DNA of 51,014 nt from Bacteroidota bacterium (GTDB lineage Bacteria > Bacteroidota > Bacteroidia > Bacteroidales > WCHB1-69). Where the stretch lies: assembly GCA_009786185.1 (NCBI GenBank), contig WQTS01000130.1:1-51014 (forward strand), given 5' to 3'. Positions within the stretch are counted from its first letter, which is position 1. Each line of letters begins with the position of its first letter. The position numbers were made by a program, and so were the translations under genes. The notes under the pieces were generated by a model that ran no database searches, was not told the DNA's origin, and saw only the letters and a program-made list of their open reading frames with translations. Shown here in pieces: positions 10,001 to 18,115 of the stretch.

Positions 10001-12304
10001 GCCGAACTCGTAGTAGATGCTAGTCTTCCGCGTGATCAACAAGTTGTAATTCGTACATTTGGTAGCGATTCTACAACAAAACTTGCATTAGCCGGCGAAC
10101 ATGTTATCCTACCTTTAGGTATCTCAGTAAGCATTAGAAATGTAGATTTTATAAATATGCAACCGGAGGTTCTTAAACATTGGGACTATGATTTGGCAAC
10201 AGGTGGTAACAAATCCATTTTAGGTAAATACACCAGTAGGAATAATTTATTCCAAATGCCTCTACCTAACGCTATTTACAGGGCGAAGTATATATATTGT
10301 CATCCCGAAAAAATTGATGTAACAGACGATATTGTTTTCTCGAATAACGGCAGACCATGGATTACCGGTTTGGTAGATGATAATGTAAATCTCCCTTCGA
10401 ACTGGATTCGTGCAGGATCTTATAATTTGGGTGCATGGAACGGACTTTCTGCAGCTAGAGATGTGTGTAGAGATTATAGTCTGTGGAGATTGGAAGACGC
10501 ATTCCACAATACCGTTGAGATTGTGGATTGGAGAGAAGACCAAAGTGGAGGCTTGGTACAAAGAGGAACTGATCGCGCTTTCAAAGATCCTTCCGGTAAA
10601 TATGGAACGCTTTGCGGTGGAACGTGGGCGCCATACGTGCTAACCACTCCTTTTGATAATGGACCACAAGCAAAATATGTTGTTCCTGAACCGCGAATAG
10701 TACAAACTGCTAACGGACCTGAGGCCAGAGAGCCACTTTTCTGGTATTACAACTTCAATCGAGATGGCCGTAACCCAATACAAATGGATGTGAGGCAACC
10801 CGGATACAACCAAACTATGACCAACCTCTATTCGGTTAACATTGTTATTACTCCGGATAAAAGTTTATGGACAAGAGCTATCGTATTGGAATCGTGTCCC
10901 GACTCGATGAAATCGGAAGGACGTGCATTGAAAAATGAACCAAGAAGAGGTATATCCAGAGACAAAAATGGTAATAAAGAATATCATGCCAGAGATGGAT
11001 TCGGTCCAGAGGGTAATCAAGGTATGAGCTGGTTCCCCGGATATGCCATCAATATTGAAACAGGCGAACGTTTAAATATCATGTTCTCCGAAAACTCCGA
11101 TTCTACTTTAAACGAGAAATTTGGCAATCTTATAAACGGAAATGATATGTGGTTCAATCCTACGGCTACGTATGCTATCGCAACAAAAGATACTGTGATT
11201 GAAATACAAACAGCAGATGGATATTCTCTACCTTATCCGTTTACTCCCGGACAAGTAATTCCAAAAGTATACTACGACTTCCTCTATTCTACAATTGACC
11301 TCGGCTCCGGAGTTTTATCCGATTCAATAGGAATTAAAAGAGTTTGGGGAGGCATGCATTATGTATATGTTTGCAATAGCGCCGGAAACACTTCTCCTAT
11401 GTATTACATTAATCCTGCTATGACATATCCTCCAACATTCAATCACATGTTGAGACATCCGAGACGTAATCATAATCTTGCCGATGTGATCTATACTATT
11501 CCCGGAATCAACCACAGATATGGAGGCTTTATCGATACGCTTGAGAATGGTCATGTATATCCTGAATTTGACTGCGGACCTTATGATGAAAGCAGATGGT
11601 TGGTTCAAAAGTTCAAACAAGTTTTGAGTTCACCTAATCCGTTACCTGATCCTCTCAGACCTTCTTATCGTGCAAATTACAAAATGCAACTATTCAATAA
11701 TGTAATGTACACGCACATTCCGATGCTCCCTGCAGATCCTGAACTCCAAAAGCTATGGATGAGCTCCGATGTAACTTATAAAATACGTGTTGCACGTCCC
11801 TATATGAGATATGTTTCAAGATGGTATGAGACGCAAGAAGATAGAGAAAGAGGCTATAAGGCTAATGAGGTTCCGAGCGATCTCAATTACGGAGGCTTCC
11901 CGGTTTACAAAATGTCTACCAGAGAATTGGCGCCCACATTTAATGATACTCGTGTATACCAAACTATACTTGATAACATCAATATTGTGCCCAATCCATA
12001 TTACGGTGGATCTCTGTATGAAAGAAATGCACTGGAAACCCAGGTTAAGATTATAAACTTACCCACGGATTTGAAAAATGACGCTCCTGTAACTATTAAC
12101 ATTTTCACAGTAAGCGGAATTTTGGTGCGTACCTTAACCAAAGGAGATAACGAAACTTCTTACGTAAATTGGGACTTGAAAAACTATGCCAATATCCCGA
12201 TTGCAGGTGGTGTGTATATTATTCATGTGAACTGTCCGGGTATCGGTGAAAGAATGTTGAAATTCTTCTGTACGATGCGTCCAACCGACTTGAATACGTT
12301 CTAA
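7022..12304 (+). CDS. Giant secreted protein (1760 aa) of an uncharacterised Bacteroidota family
   Basis: A signal peptide ends near residue 24 (LQVQA/EK). Residues of about 50-660 form a conserved region whose blocks recur in the protein at 23575-25754: a PRGSGKTS block, LWIGGVD, GPHTES, FGLEI, DDDYVGCD, AYGANPPA and SAGPFTL. The middle has fibronectin-like stretches (DRYYRFEGYQIYQV). The C-terminus has an NIVPNPYYG start and a FlgD-type Ig fold (INIFTVSGILVRTL, GGVYIIHV), resembling a T9SS sorting domain, but it ends with an extra MRPTDLNTF tail instead of the usual basic strand. The GSGKT string lies in an extracellular beta-rich context and is not an ATP-binding P-loop. No enzyme motif was seen. 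Its position between a TonB receptor and a PorV-like barrel suggests a cell-surface protein exported by the T9SS. Confidence 0.88.
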   Translation: MNRKCKFLIVLALIFMVATLQVQAEKYKGPIVKTKNSPKSSADCLPPGKNTELSLNLVRAYLKTNGTMWFREVAEYEVPRGSGKTSMFSAALWIGGVDIAGQLYVAAMRFGQVGNDYWTGPLQMKDGSINQPTCSKYDRFYQISRIEVQRHIEAFKNNDPGYVIPRSILEWPGNGGPGESMYLAPYQTFGSNDPTRYSPEDGDYPYYDFDNELCPWTLANIERAKIIPWLNDEGKPDRLFGTIENPAALPMPKERIWTRQNKEFGWDNMMIYADHVLKGDETIFWFLNDRGGPHTESRSDRSFGLEIRVQAFAFATNDELNKMTFYSYEIINRGSNTIYETFFSQWVDPDLGYADDDYVGCDVVRGMGYCYNGFEIDGTGQSWAYGANPPAVGVNFFQGPYIDADGTDNPKFYKDMADAHPNAPEAQREYCKRFVDYVVNLDPTDPNSYHIVPAWHPDSAAAGKVDTLRYNNQFAINGVNFGDGIIDNERFGMRRFVYHNNSPGDQGDPDNAIHYYNLLRGIWKNNQRMTYGGDGYEFPNNVQCDFMFPRGTDFCNWGTKGILPGESYGNGGRKGNWSEEVPKGVGSNPNPPADRRFMQSAGPFTLRQGACNYITVGIPWARATSGGVAASVTLLMVANDKCQALFENCFKVLDGPDAPNLTIREYDQKLILLLTNSPSSNNDLEGYKEIDPLIPEKRIDEIKTPMPHLSSGDTLVFKQSFDTVYYDRYYRFEGYQIYQVIGPEVGANDLENPSLARLVRQCDIKNGVGRLINWEYDEDMQVSVPREKVNGADAGIQNSFEITQDAFASGDNRLVNYKTYYFIAVAYAYNEYWPFSLDPLAANGLEGQKLPYLRGRKTAEGRSVTPIAAVPHPPHLHGGGLTLNSDYGSIPNITRVDGQGNGGIATELTQETIDYIVRGGDNGTYRARELHYEKNAGPLHVKVIDPLRVRPFDYTIVIKEPDSLMRLDGADVSDKAYWVLTIDATVSDNELKDAELVVDASLPRDQQVVIRTFGSDSTTKLALAGEHVILPLGISVSIRNVDFINMQPEVLKHWDYDLATGGNKSILGKYTSRNNLFQMPLPNAIYRAKYIYCHPEKIDVTDDIVFSNNGRPWITGLVDDNVNLPSNWIRAGSYNLGAWNGLSAARDVCRDYSLWRLEDAFHNTVEIVDWREDQSGGLVQRGTDRAFKDPSGKYGTLCGGTWAPYVLTTPFDNGPQAKYVVPEPRIVQTANGPEAREPLFWYYNFNRDGRNPIQMDVRQPGYNQTMTNLYSVNIVITPDKSLWTRAIVLESCPDSMKSEGRALKNEPRRGISRDKNGNKEYHARDGFGPEGNQGMSWFPGYAINIETGERLNIMFSENSDSTLNEKFGNLINGNDMWFNPTATYAIATKDTVIEIQTADGYSLPYPFTPGQVIPKVYYDFLYSTIDLGSGVLSDSIGIKRVWGGMHYVYVCNSAGNTSPMYYINPAMTYPPTFNHMLRHPRRNHNLADVIYTIPGINHRYGGFIDTLENGHVYPEFDCGPYDESRWLVQKFKQVLSSPNPLPDPLRPSYRANYKMQLFNNVMYTHIPMLPADPELQKLWMSSDVTYKIRVARPYMRYVSRWYETQEDRERGYKANEVPSDLNYGGFPVYKMSTRELAPTFNDTRVYQTILDNINIVPNPYYGGSLYERNALETQVKIINLPTDLKNDAPVTINIFTVSGILVRTLTKGDNETSYVNWDLKNYANIPIAGGVYIIHVNCPGIGERMLKFFCTMRPTDLNTF

Positions 12305-12340
12305 TCCATTATTAATTAGTAACTTTAAAAAATTTAGAAT

Positions 12341-13528
12341 ATGAAAAGAATATATAAAACATTACTAATTTGCATCATGCTCGGGTTTTTTGCCGCCGCG
12401 TTTACTGCGATGGCAGGAAACAGAGACCGTTCAGGTCAATCCGGAGCACAGCATCTTCTTATTGATCCATGGGCACGTTCTTCTGGTTGGAGCTCGTGCG
12501 GTGTGGCAGAAACACGTGGCTTAGAATCTGTATTCAGCAATATTGCAGGTCTTGCATTTACCAAAAGAACCGAGGTCTCTTTTACGCATACGCAGTATCT
12601 TTCCGGTTCCGGAGGTGGAATTAATATCAATGCTTTCGGTGTTGCGCAAGGATTATCAACTAGAAATAAAGAAACCGGACGCCGAATAGATTTGGGTACA
12701 ATAGCCATTTCTGTATTTGCTATGGGATTCGGTGATATTCAAGTAACTACCGTAGATGAGCCTGAGCACGGTGCAGCAATATTTTCTCCTAAATTGAACT
12801 ATATTGGAGTTCATTATGCAAAATCTTTTAACAGGTTTATTCATGGTGGCGCTTCAATTAAAATTGTGAATGAAAGTGTTTCAGACCTTCGTGCAAACGG
12901 CATCGCTATTGATGTAGGGGTACAATATCTTTCGGGACCTTACGATAATTTTAAAATCGGAGTAACGCTTCAAAACTTGGGACTACCCATGAGCTATAGA
13001 GGAGACGGTATCGCAATTAAAGCACAGCAAGAGGGTACCAGGCATATAGCTACGGTTGAACAACGCCAAGCGCAATATGAACTTCCCGCACTACTCGCTA
13101 TTGGTTTATCTTACGACTTTCTTGTCTTCACCGATATGTATCAAAGAATGGATAAAGAAGATAGAAAAGCAGAAGGATTAACTCGTAATGATGCCGTGCA
13201 TCGTATTACATTAGCCGGTACATTTATTGCGAATGCTTACTCTCGTGATAACTTCACCTTAGGTATTGAATACGGGTTCATGCAATTCTTACAATTACGC
13301 GCAGGTTACATGTTCCAAAGTATTACAAAAAGAAATATTGACGGAAAAGACAGAATCTTTGCCAACGCAGATAGCTTTTACTTAGGACCAAGCGCCGGCG
13401 TTACTGTGGGAGTGCCTTTGACTAAAAAAGGAAAAGGAAACAACCAACAACTCTTAATTGACTATGCGTATCGTTTTACGAACTTCTGGAAGGGAAATCA
13501 CTATATAGGATTGAAAATCTGCTTATAA
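12341..13528 (+). CDS. PorV/PorQ-family outer-membrane barrel protein
   Basis: 395 residues with a signal peptide ending near AMAG (residue 25). The mature start (GAQHLLIDPWARSSG, then NIAGLAF) is the hallmark of the PorV/PorQ family: G-A-x-x-L-x-I-x-x-x-A-R, then N-x-A-G-L. The rest is alternating beta strands typical of a small outer-membrane barrel and ends in an aliphatic strand (YIGLKICL). PorV in Porphyromonas carries T9SS cargo from the translocon to the attachment complex; PorQ acts in the same pathway. This copy is not linked to porU but to the giant secreted protein upstream, so it may be a dedicated partner for it (inference). It is the last gene of the unit, followed by a strong terminator. 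Confidence 0.87.
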   Translation: MKRIYKTLLICIMLGFFAAAFTAMAGNRDRSGQSGAQHLLIDPWARSSGWSSCGVAETRGLESVFSNIAGLAFTKRTEVSFTHTQYLSGSGGGININAFGVAQGLSTRNKETGRRIDLGTIAISVFAMGFGDIQVTTVDEPEHGAAIFSPKLNYIGVHYAKSFNRFIHGGASIKIVNESVSDLRANGIAIDVGVQYLSGPYDNFKIGVTLQNLGLPMSYRGDGIAIKAQQEGTRHIATVEQRQAQYELPALLAIGLSYDFLVFTDMYQRMDKEDRKAEGLTRNDAVHRITLAGTFIANAYSRDNFTLGIEYGFMQFLQLRAGYMFQSITKRNIDGKDRIFANADSFYLGPSAGVTVGVPLTKKGKGNNQQLLIDYAYRFTNFWKGNHYIGLKICL

Positions 13529-13563
13529 GATAAGAATACCCTTTCTATTTTATGACCACAATT

Positions 13564-13600
13564 AAAGAGGCTTATTACAAGCCTCTTTAATTTCTTTTTT
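13564..13600 (+). terminator. Rho-independent terminator after the PorV-like gene
   Basis: A perfect 10-bp stem AAAGAGGCTT/AAGCCTCTTT with a 5-base loop (13564-13588) is followed by a T-rich run to 13600. It closes the receptor/secreted protein/PorV-like unit and separates it from greA. Confidence 0.92.
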
Positions 13601-13628
13601 ATCTGTACAAAATATAAATAATTAAAAC

Positions 13629-14102
13629 ATGAATAACATTAAATACTACTCGGAAGAGAGTTTAGTGGCTCTGAAAAAAGAGCTTCATACTTTAGAAACT
13701 ATCGAACGTAAGAAAATCTCAGCGGCCATTGCGGAAGCAAGAGATAAAGGCGATTTATCCGAAAATGCAGAATACGACGCTGCAAAAGAGGCGCAAGGGT
13801 TGTTGGAGCTTAAAATCGGAAAACTAAAAGACTTAATTGCCAACGCACGTATTTTGGATGAATCGAAAATTGATACTTCTAAAGTTTTGATATACTCTAT
13901 TGTAACTATCAAGAATTTAGCAAACAACACGGAAATGACTTATACCATCGTGCCGGAATCAGAAGCCGATTTTAAAGCAGGGAAGATTTCTGTTACCTCA
14001 CCTATAGCCAAAGGCTTAATCGGCAAAGCAAAAAACGAAATTGCTACCATTCAGGCGCCGGCAGGAACACTAAAGTTTGAAATTGTTAATATAGCAAGAT
14101 AA
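13629..14102 (+). CDS. greA: Transcription elongation factor GreA
   Basis: 157 residues, the normal GreA length. An N-terminal coiled coil (about 1-76) has the acidic tip motif GDLSENAEY, with D42 and E45 matching the pair that holds the catalytic Mg2+ in the polymerase secondary channel. A C-terminal FKBP-like domain includes SPIAKGLIGK. GreA rescues backtracked RNA polymerase by stimulating transcript cleavage. The HIT gene starts one base after the stop codon, so the two are translationally close and surely co-transcribed. Confidence 0.97.
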   Translation: MNNIKYYSEESLVALKKELHTLETIERKKISAAIAEARDKGDLSENAEYDAAKEAQGLLELKIGKLKDLIANARILDESKIDTSKVLIYSIVTIKNLANNTEMTYTIVPESEADFKAGKISVTSPIAKGLIGKAKNEIATIQAPAGTLKFEIVNIAR

Positions 14103-14103
14103 T

Positions 14104-14496
14104 ATGGAAACTATTTTCACAAAAATTATTAAAGACGAAATCCCTTGTTATAAAATTGCGGAAAATGATGAGTTTTTTGCATTTTTAGACATTCGCCCCA
14201 CATCAAAAGGACATACTTTAGTAATCCCTAAAATACAAAATGACTATATTTTTGATTTATCTGATGAACAACTCTGCGGATTAATATTGTTTTCAAAGAA
14301 AGTAGCAAAAGCTCTAAAAAAAGCAATTCCATGCGAAAGAATAGGAGTTAAAGTAATTGGCTTGGAAGTACCGCATACTCATATTCATTTGATTCCCATC
14401 CGCGTAGAAGGTGACATGAACCACGGAAAAGAGATACTGAAATTTACAGAAGAAGAGTTTAAAGATATTGCGGAAATGATTAGAATAAATGTTTAA
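14104..14496 (+). CDS. HIT-family nucleotide hydrolase
   Basis: 130 residues. The histidine triad is visible at residues 91-95 (HTHIH, followed by LIPI), in which the middle His is the catalytic nucleophile for hydrolysis of nucleoside phosphoramidates or dinucleotides. The N-terminal IFTKIIKDEIPCYKI and DIRPTSKGHTLVIPK segments are typical of bacterial Hint/HinT-like proteins. It is encoded directly after greA, a frequent pairing in Bacteroidota. The physiological substrate cannot be told from sequence. Confidence 0.95.
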   Translation: METIFTKIIKDEIPCYKIAENDEFFAFLDIRPTSKGHTLVIPKIQNDYIFDLSDEQLCGLILFSKKVAKALKKAIPCERIGVKVIGLEVPHTHIHLIPIRVEGDMNHGKEILKFTEEEFKDIAEMIRINV

Positions 14497-14505
14497 AATT
14501 CAAGT

Positions 14506-14581
14506 GATTCCTCACTTCGTTCGGAATGACATTCATTCATTTCTATTGATAAGGTTGTCATTCCGAGCGTAGCGAGGAATC
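14506..14581. repeat. Inverted repeat pair GATTCCTC...GGAATGACA
   Basis: Two 26-bp arms, 14506-14531 and 14556-14581, are reverse complements with three mismatches and a 24-base spacer. This REP-like unit type (GATTCCTCGCTACGCTCGGAATGACA sense) is widespread between genes in Bacteroidota. It lies between the HIT gene and the transketolase gene, and in RNA it would form a long stem followed by UAAAAAAAU. Confidence 0.88.
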
Positions 14582-14600
14582 TAAAAAAATACGATTAATT

Positions 14601-15452
14601 ATGATCCAAACATCAATTCCCGAATTAGAACAAATCGCAACCCAAGTGCGCCGTGACATTATCCGTATGGTGCATGCCATAAAATCAGGGCACCCCGGCG
14701 GCTCGCTCGGCTGCGCAGATTTTATGACCGCTCTGTTTTTCAATATTTTAAACACAACACCTGAAAATATCTCCGAAAACGGAGCCGGTGAGGATATGTT
14801 TTTTCTATCCAATGGACATATCTCTCCCGTCTTGTACAGTGTTATGGCACGTCGTGGCTATTTTCCCGTAAAAGAATTGGCAACATTCCGGTTTTTGGGA
14901 ACACGTTTACAAGGACATCCTTCACCCAATTATCATCTGCCGGGAATTAGAGTAGCTTCCGGATCGTTGGGGCAAGGTATCTCCGTGGCAATTGGCGCAG
15001 CATTAGCTAAAAAAGCAAACCAAGACCCAAATCTTGTGTATGTATTGTGCGGCGACGGCGAACTTCAAGAAGGACAAAATTGGGAAGCCATCCTTTTTGC
15101 AGCAGCAAATAAAGTGGATAACCTCATTCTTGTGATAGACTATAACCATAAACAGATTGACGGCTCTATTGAAGAAGTATGCAACTTGGGAAATTTGCAC
15201 GCCAAATTTGAAGCATTTGATTGGGAGGTGGTAGAAATGCAAGGAAATAATATGGAAAATGTGCTGAAACAAATGCACAAAGCAAAAGAGCTTACTCAAA
15301 AAACAAAACCGATAGTCGTAATTATGCACACCGAAATGGGTATGGGCGTGGACTTTATGATGGGAACCCACAAATGGCACGGCTCGCCCCCAAACGATGA
15401 ACAAATGAAAGTAGCATTAAATCAGCTCACCGAAACAATTGGCGATTATTAA
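14601..15452 (+). CDS. Transketolase, N-terminal (TPP-binding) subunit
   Basis: 283 residues, matching the N-terminal half of split transketolases. TPP-binding features are visible: SGHPGGSLG (30-38), H73, GSLGQG (121-126) and GDGELQEGQNWEA (151-163) with the downstream N. Transketolase moves two-carbon units in the non-oxidative pentose phosphate pathway and works only when the N-terminal half pairs with the C-terminal half (Pyr/C domains). In split forms the partner gene normally follows directly; here the next gene is an LptF/G-like permease, and no C-terminal half is found in the window. It must be encoded elsewhere or be missing. Confidence 0.93.
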   Translation: MIQTSIPELEQIATQVRRDIIRMVHAIKSGHPGGSLGCADFMTALFFNILNTTPENISENGAGEDMFFLSNGHISPVLYSVMARRGYFPVKELATFRFLGTRLQGHPSPNYHLPGIRVASGSLGQGISVAIGAALAKKANQDPNLVYVLCGDGELQEGQNWEAILFAAANKVDNLILVIDYNHKQIDGSIEEVCNLGNLHAKFEAFDWEVVEMQGNNMENVLKQMHKAKELTQKTKPIVVIMHTEMGMGVDFMMGTHKWHGSPPNDEQMKVALNQLTETIGDY

Positions 15453-15468
15453 TTTCGTTTATAAGGTC

Positions 15469-16920
15469 ATGAAAATAATTTATAGATACCTCTTTAAAAA
15501 ATTTTTAGGACCTTTCGCCCTCACTTTTTTCTTTGCATTATTCATTTTGTTAATGCAATTTTTATGGAAGTATATTGATGATATGGTAGGAAAAGGATTA
15601 GAACTTACTATAATCTTAGAGTTTCTTTTTTATACTTCTGCCACTTTTGTCTCTATGGCTGTCCCTTTAGCTGTGTTGTTATCTTCACTCATGACCTTTG
15701 GAACACTGGGAGAACGATACGAAATTATTGCCATGAAAGCAGCGGGAATTTCCATAAAAAAACTTCTTTTTGCACTATCGCTCTTTGTTTTCCTTATTGC
15801 TTACAGCTCCTTTTGGTTTTCGGATAACATAGCGCCAAAAGCATTCTACAAAATGAGAGTGTTGCTCAGAAACATTATGGATCAAAAACCTACATTAAGC
15901 ATTGAAGAAGGCGTTTTTTATCATGGTTTCGATAACTTTATTATTCGTGTAGGGCAAAAAGATCGCAATAATGTGGATATTTATGATGTACTATTATTCG
16001 ACCACACAAAATATCAAGGAAATACTACGTTTACTTATGCCAAAAGAGGCAAAATGGAAATGACTGATGACCAAACGTATATGCTTTTTTATTTGTACGA
16101 CGGTTTTTATTGGGATGAAAGTTCCGATAATACATCTGCCGGAAAGAATCCGTTAACTCGTTCCACATTTTCAGAGCAGTATAAAAGGATTGATATATCT
16201 TCTTTTAAATTTGAAAAATCGGAAAATGATTTCTATGCTGCTACTAATCAAACGTTCTCAAATTTGGAACTTAAGGGAAAGATAGATACTGTGATGATAT
16301 CTGTAGAGCAAAATAATGACGAACTTATGGCATCTTTCTTGTCGTTTTGTTATTATTTAAAAAATGACATTCTCCCTCGTGACTCTATTCCACCAAATAC
16401 GGATATTACGCAGCGGGAGTTGGAGCCGCATAAAAAAGCAGAAATAATTGATAGAACTTTGATGACGAAAAATGATTTTAATACTGCTTTAAACAAAAAT
16501 AAAGAATATAACATGCACCTTTATTCCAATATAGCTGCATACAAAACAGAGTGGTACAAAAAATATGTTTTAGCCGTGGCTTGTATGTTGTTCTTTTTTA
16601 TCGGAGCCCCATTAGGGTCTATCATTCGTAAAGGAGGTATTGGAGTACCTTTGGTAATTACGGTAGCATTTTTTTCTTCCTATTTTATGCTTTCCGTTTT
16701 TGGAGAAAAAATAGCAAAAGGAGGCGCAGTGCCCGTTTGGTTCGGCATGTGGCTCTCTACCTTTGTACTCATTCCCATTGGTGCGTTCCTCACCTATCAA
16801 GCCTCTGTAGATTCCGCATTATTATCTTCGGAAGAGATACGCAGAAAACTGCAACAGCTTAATCTAAGAAAAAGATTTTCAAAAAAGAAAAAAAATGAAA
16901 ATACTGCAACTCACGCATAA
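15469..16920 (+). CDS. LptF/LptG-family permease (YjgP/YjgQ)
   Basis: 483 residues from the ATG at 15469; an in-frame TTG 30 bases earlier overlaps the transketolase gene and was rejected because MKIIYRYLFKKFLGPF is the classical family start. Three N-terminal membrane segments with MAVPLAVLLSSLMTFGTLGERYEIIAMKAAGIS are followed by a large periplasmic beta-jellyroll region (about 110-370) and three C-terminal membrane segments (GAPLGSIIRKGGIGVPL). LptF and LptG form the inner-membrane channel that, driven by LptB, extracts lipopolysaccharide and passes it to LptC. Only one of the pair is here. The glycosyltransferase gene overlaps the last 26 bases, so both are in one transcript. Confidence 0.92.
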   Translation: MKIIYRYLFKKFLGPFALTFFFALFILLMQFLWKYIDDMVGKGLELTIILEFLFYTSATFVSMAVPLAVLLSSLMTFGTLGERYEIIAMKAAGISIKKLLFALSLFVFLIAYSSFWFSDNIAPKAFYKMRVLLRNIMDQKPTLSIEEGVFYHGFDNFIIRVGQKDRNNVDIYDVLLFDHTKYQGNTTFTYAKRGKMEMTDDQTYMLFYLYDGFYWDESSDNTSAGKNPLTRSTFSEQYKRIDISSFKFEKSENDFYAATNQTFSNLELKGKIDTVMISVEQNNDELMASFLSFCYYLKNDILPRDSIPPNTDITQRELEPHKKAEIIDRTLMTKNDFNTALNKNKEYNMHLYSNIAAYKTEWYKKYVLAVACMLFFFIGAPLGSIIRKGGIGVPLVITVAFFSSYFMLSVFGEKIAKGGAVPVWFGMWLSTFVLIPIGAFLTYQASVDSALLSSEEIRRKLQQLNLRKRFSKKKKNENTATHA

Positions 16921-18100
16921 ACCGCCTGTTCCTGCCATTGATGGGGGTTGCTTGGCAATGCGCCAAATTACCACCTGTTTATTAAATGCAGGAGTGGAAG
17001 TGAAAGTAGTATCTTTAGCCACAGCCAAACATCCTGTAGTGCTTTCTGAAGAATTTATCGAATATTGCAACAAAACCCAATTCGAGTCAGTTTCCATCGA
17101 CACGAAAGTAACTATTCCTAAAGCAATTACCTCATTTCTAAAAAGGACCTCCCTACAAGCCGACCGCTTCTTTTCAAAAGAGATGGTTCAAAAATTAGAA
17201 ACATTATTTGCGCAAGAAAAGTTTGATGTGATTATTTTAGAATCTGTTTTTGTAGGAGGTTACATCGAAACCATAAGAAAACACTCCGATGCGCGTATCC
17301 TTTTACGTGTGCATAACATTGAATATTTGATTTGGAAAAGGTTATCCAAACAAGAAAAAAATCCGGTAAAAAAAATGGCTTACCGGTATCTTTCCAATTC
17401 TTTAAAACGTTTTGAATTAGCACTATTCAAAAAAATAGACGGCTATATGCCCATTACGGAGGTTGATTATCTTTTTTTCAAAGAAAAATATCCTGCACTG
17501 CCCGGAAAAGTGATTCCATTTGGCATTGATTTATCTGTATATCAACATGAAAATCGAAAAATTGATGCTAATAAAATCTCATTGTTTCACATTGGCAGCA
17601 TGAATTGGCAACCTAATATTGAAGGAATGACATGGTTTTTAGAAAATGTTTGGAAACAAGTAGCAGAAAAGCACCCTAAACTTACTTTAGCGCTTGCCGG
17701 CAAAGACAACAAAGCCATATTCGGCAACATAACCCTTAATAACGTTCAAATTTTCGATTTTGTAGAAAGCGCACAACAATTTATAAACGAACACGATATC
17801 ATGATCGTACCATTGCTGTCCGGAAGCGGAATGCGAATTAAAATTATGGAAGGATTAGCGCTGGGAAAACCGATCATTACCACTACCATTGGCGCAGAAG
17901 GCATAGAAATTACCGATAAAGAAAACATTTTCATTGCCAATACCACCGAAGCAATGGTACAAACCATAGATTTTTGCGTAAATCACATAGAAAAATGCGA
18001 AGAAATAGGTAAAAATGCCCGAAAATTAATAGAGAGCAAATATGCTCAAGAGATTATTACTAAAGACTTTATGGCGATTTTAGACGCTGTTAGTCTGTAA
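16895..18100 (+). CDS. GT4-type glycosyltransferase
   Basis: 401 residues with a two-domain GT-B fold. The N-terminal domain starts MKILQLTHKPPVPAIDGG, a glycine-rich acceptor-side motif of GT4 enzymes. The C-terminal donor-binding domain includes VIPFGIDLSVY, HIGSMNWQPNIEGMTWFLE and SGSGMRIKIMEGLALGKPII, the family's E-x7-E-like region. These enzymes transfer a sugar from a nucleotide donor, commonly in surface polysaccharide or glycolipid assembly. The overlap with an LPS-transport permease gene supports a cell-envelope role, but donor and acceptor cannot be read from the sequence. Confidence 0.9.
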   Translation: MKILQLTHKPPVPAIDGGCLAMRQITTCLLNAGVEVKVVSLATAKHPVVLSEEFIEYCNKTQFESVSIDTKVTIPKAITSFLKRTSLQADRFFSKEMVQKLETLFAQEKFDVIILESVFVGGYIETIRKHSDARILLRVHNIEYLIWKRLSKQEKNPVKKMAYRYLSNSLKRFELALFKKIDGYMPITEVDYLFFKEKYPALPGKVIPFGIDLSVYQHENRKIDANKISLFHIGSMNWQPNIEGMTWFLENVWKQVAEKHPKLTLALAGKDNKAIFGNITLNNVQIFDFVESAQQFINEHDIMIVPLLSGSGMRIKIMEGLALGKPIITTTIGAEGIEITDKENIFIANTTEAMVQTIDFCVNHIEKCEEIGKNARKLIESKYAQEIITKDFMAILDAVSL

Positions 18101-18115
18101 CCTTATAGCTATATT

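Noticed and set aside
15439..15468. TTG start for the LptF/G-like permease
   Set aside because: It overlaps the transketolase gene and adds residues absent from the family; ATG 15469 gives the standard start.
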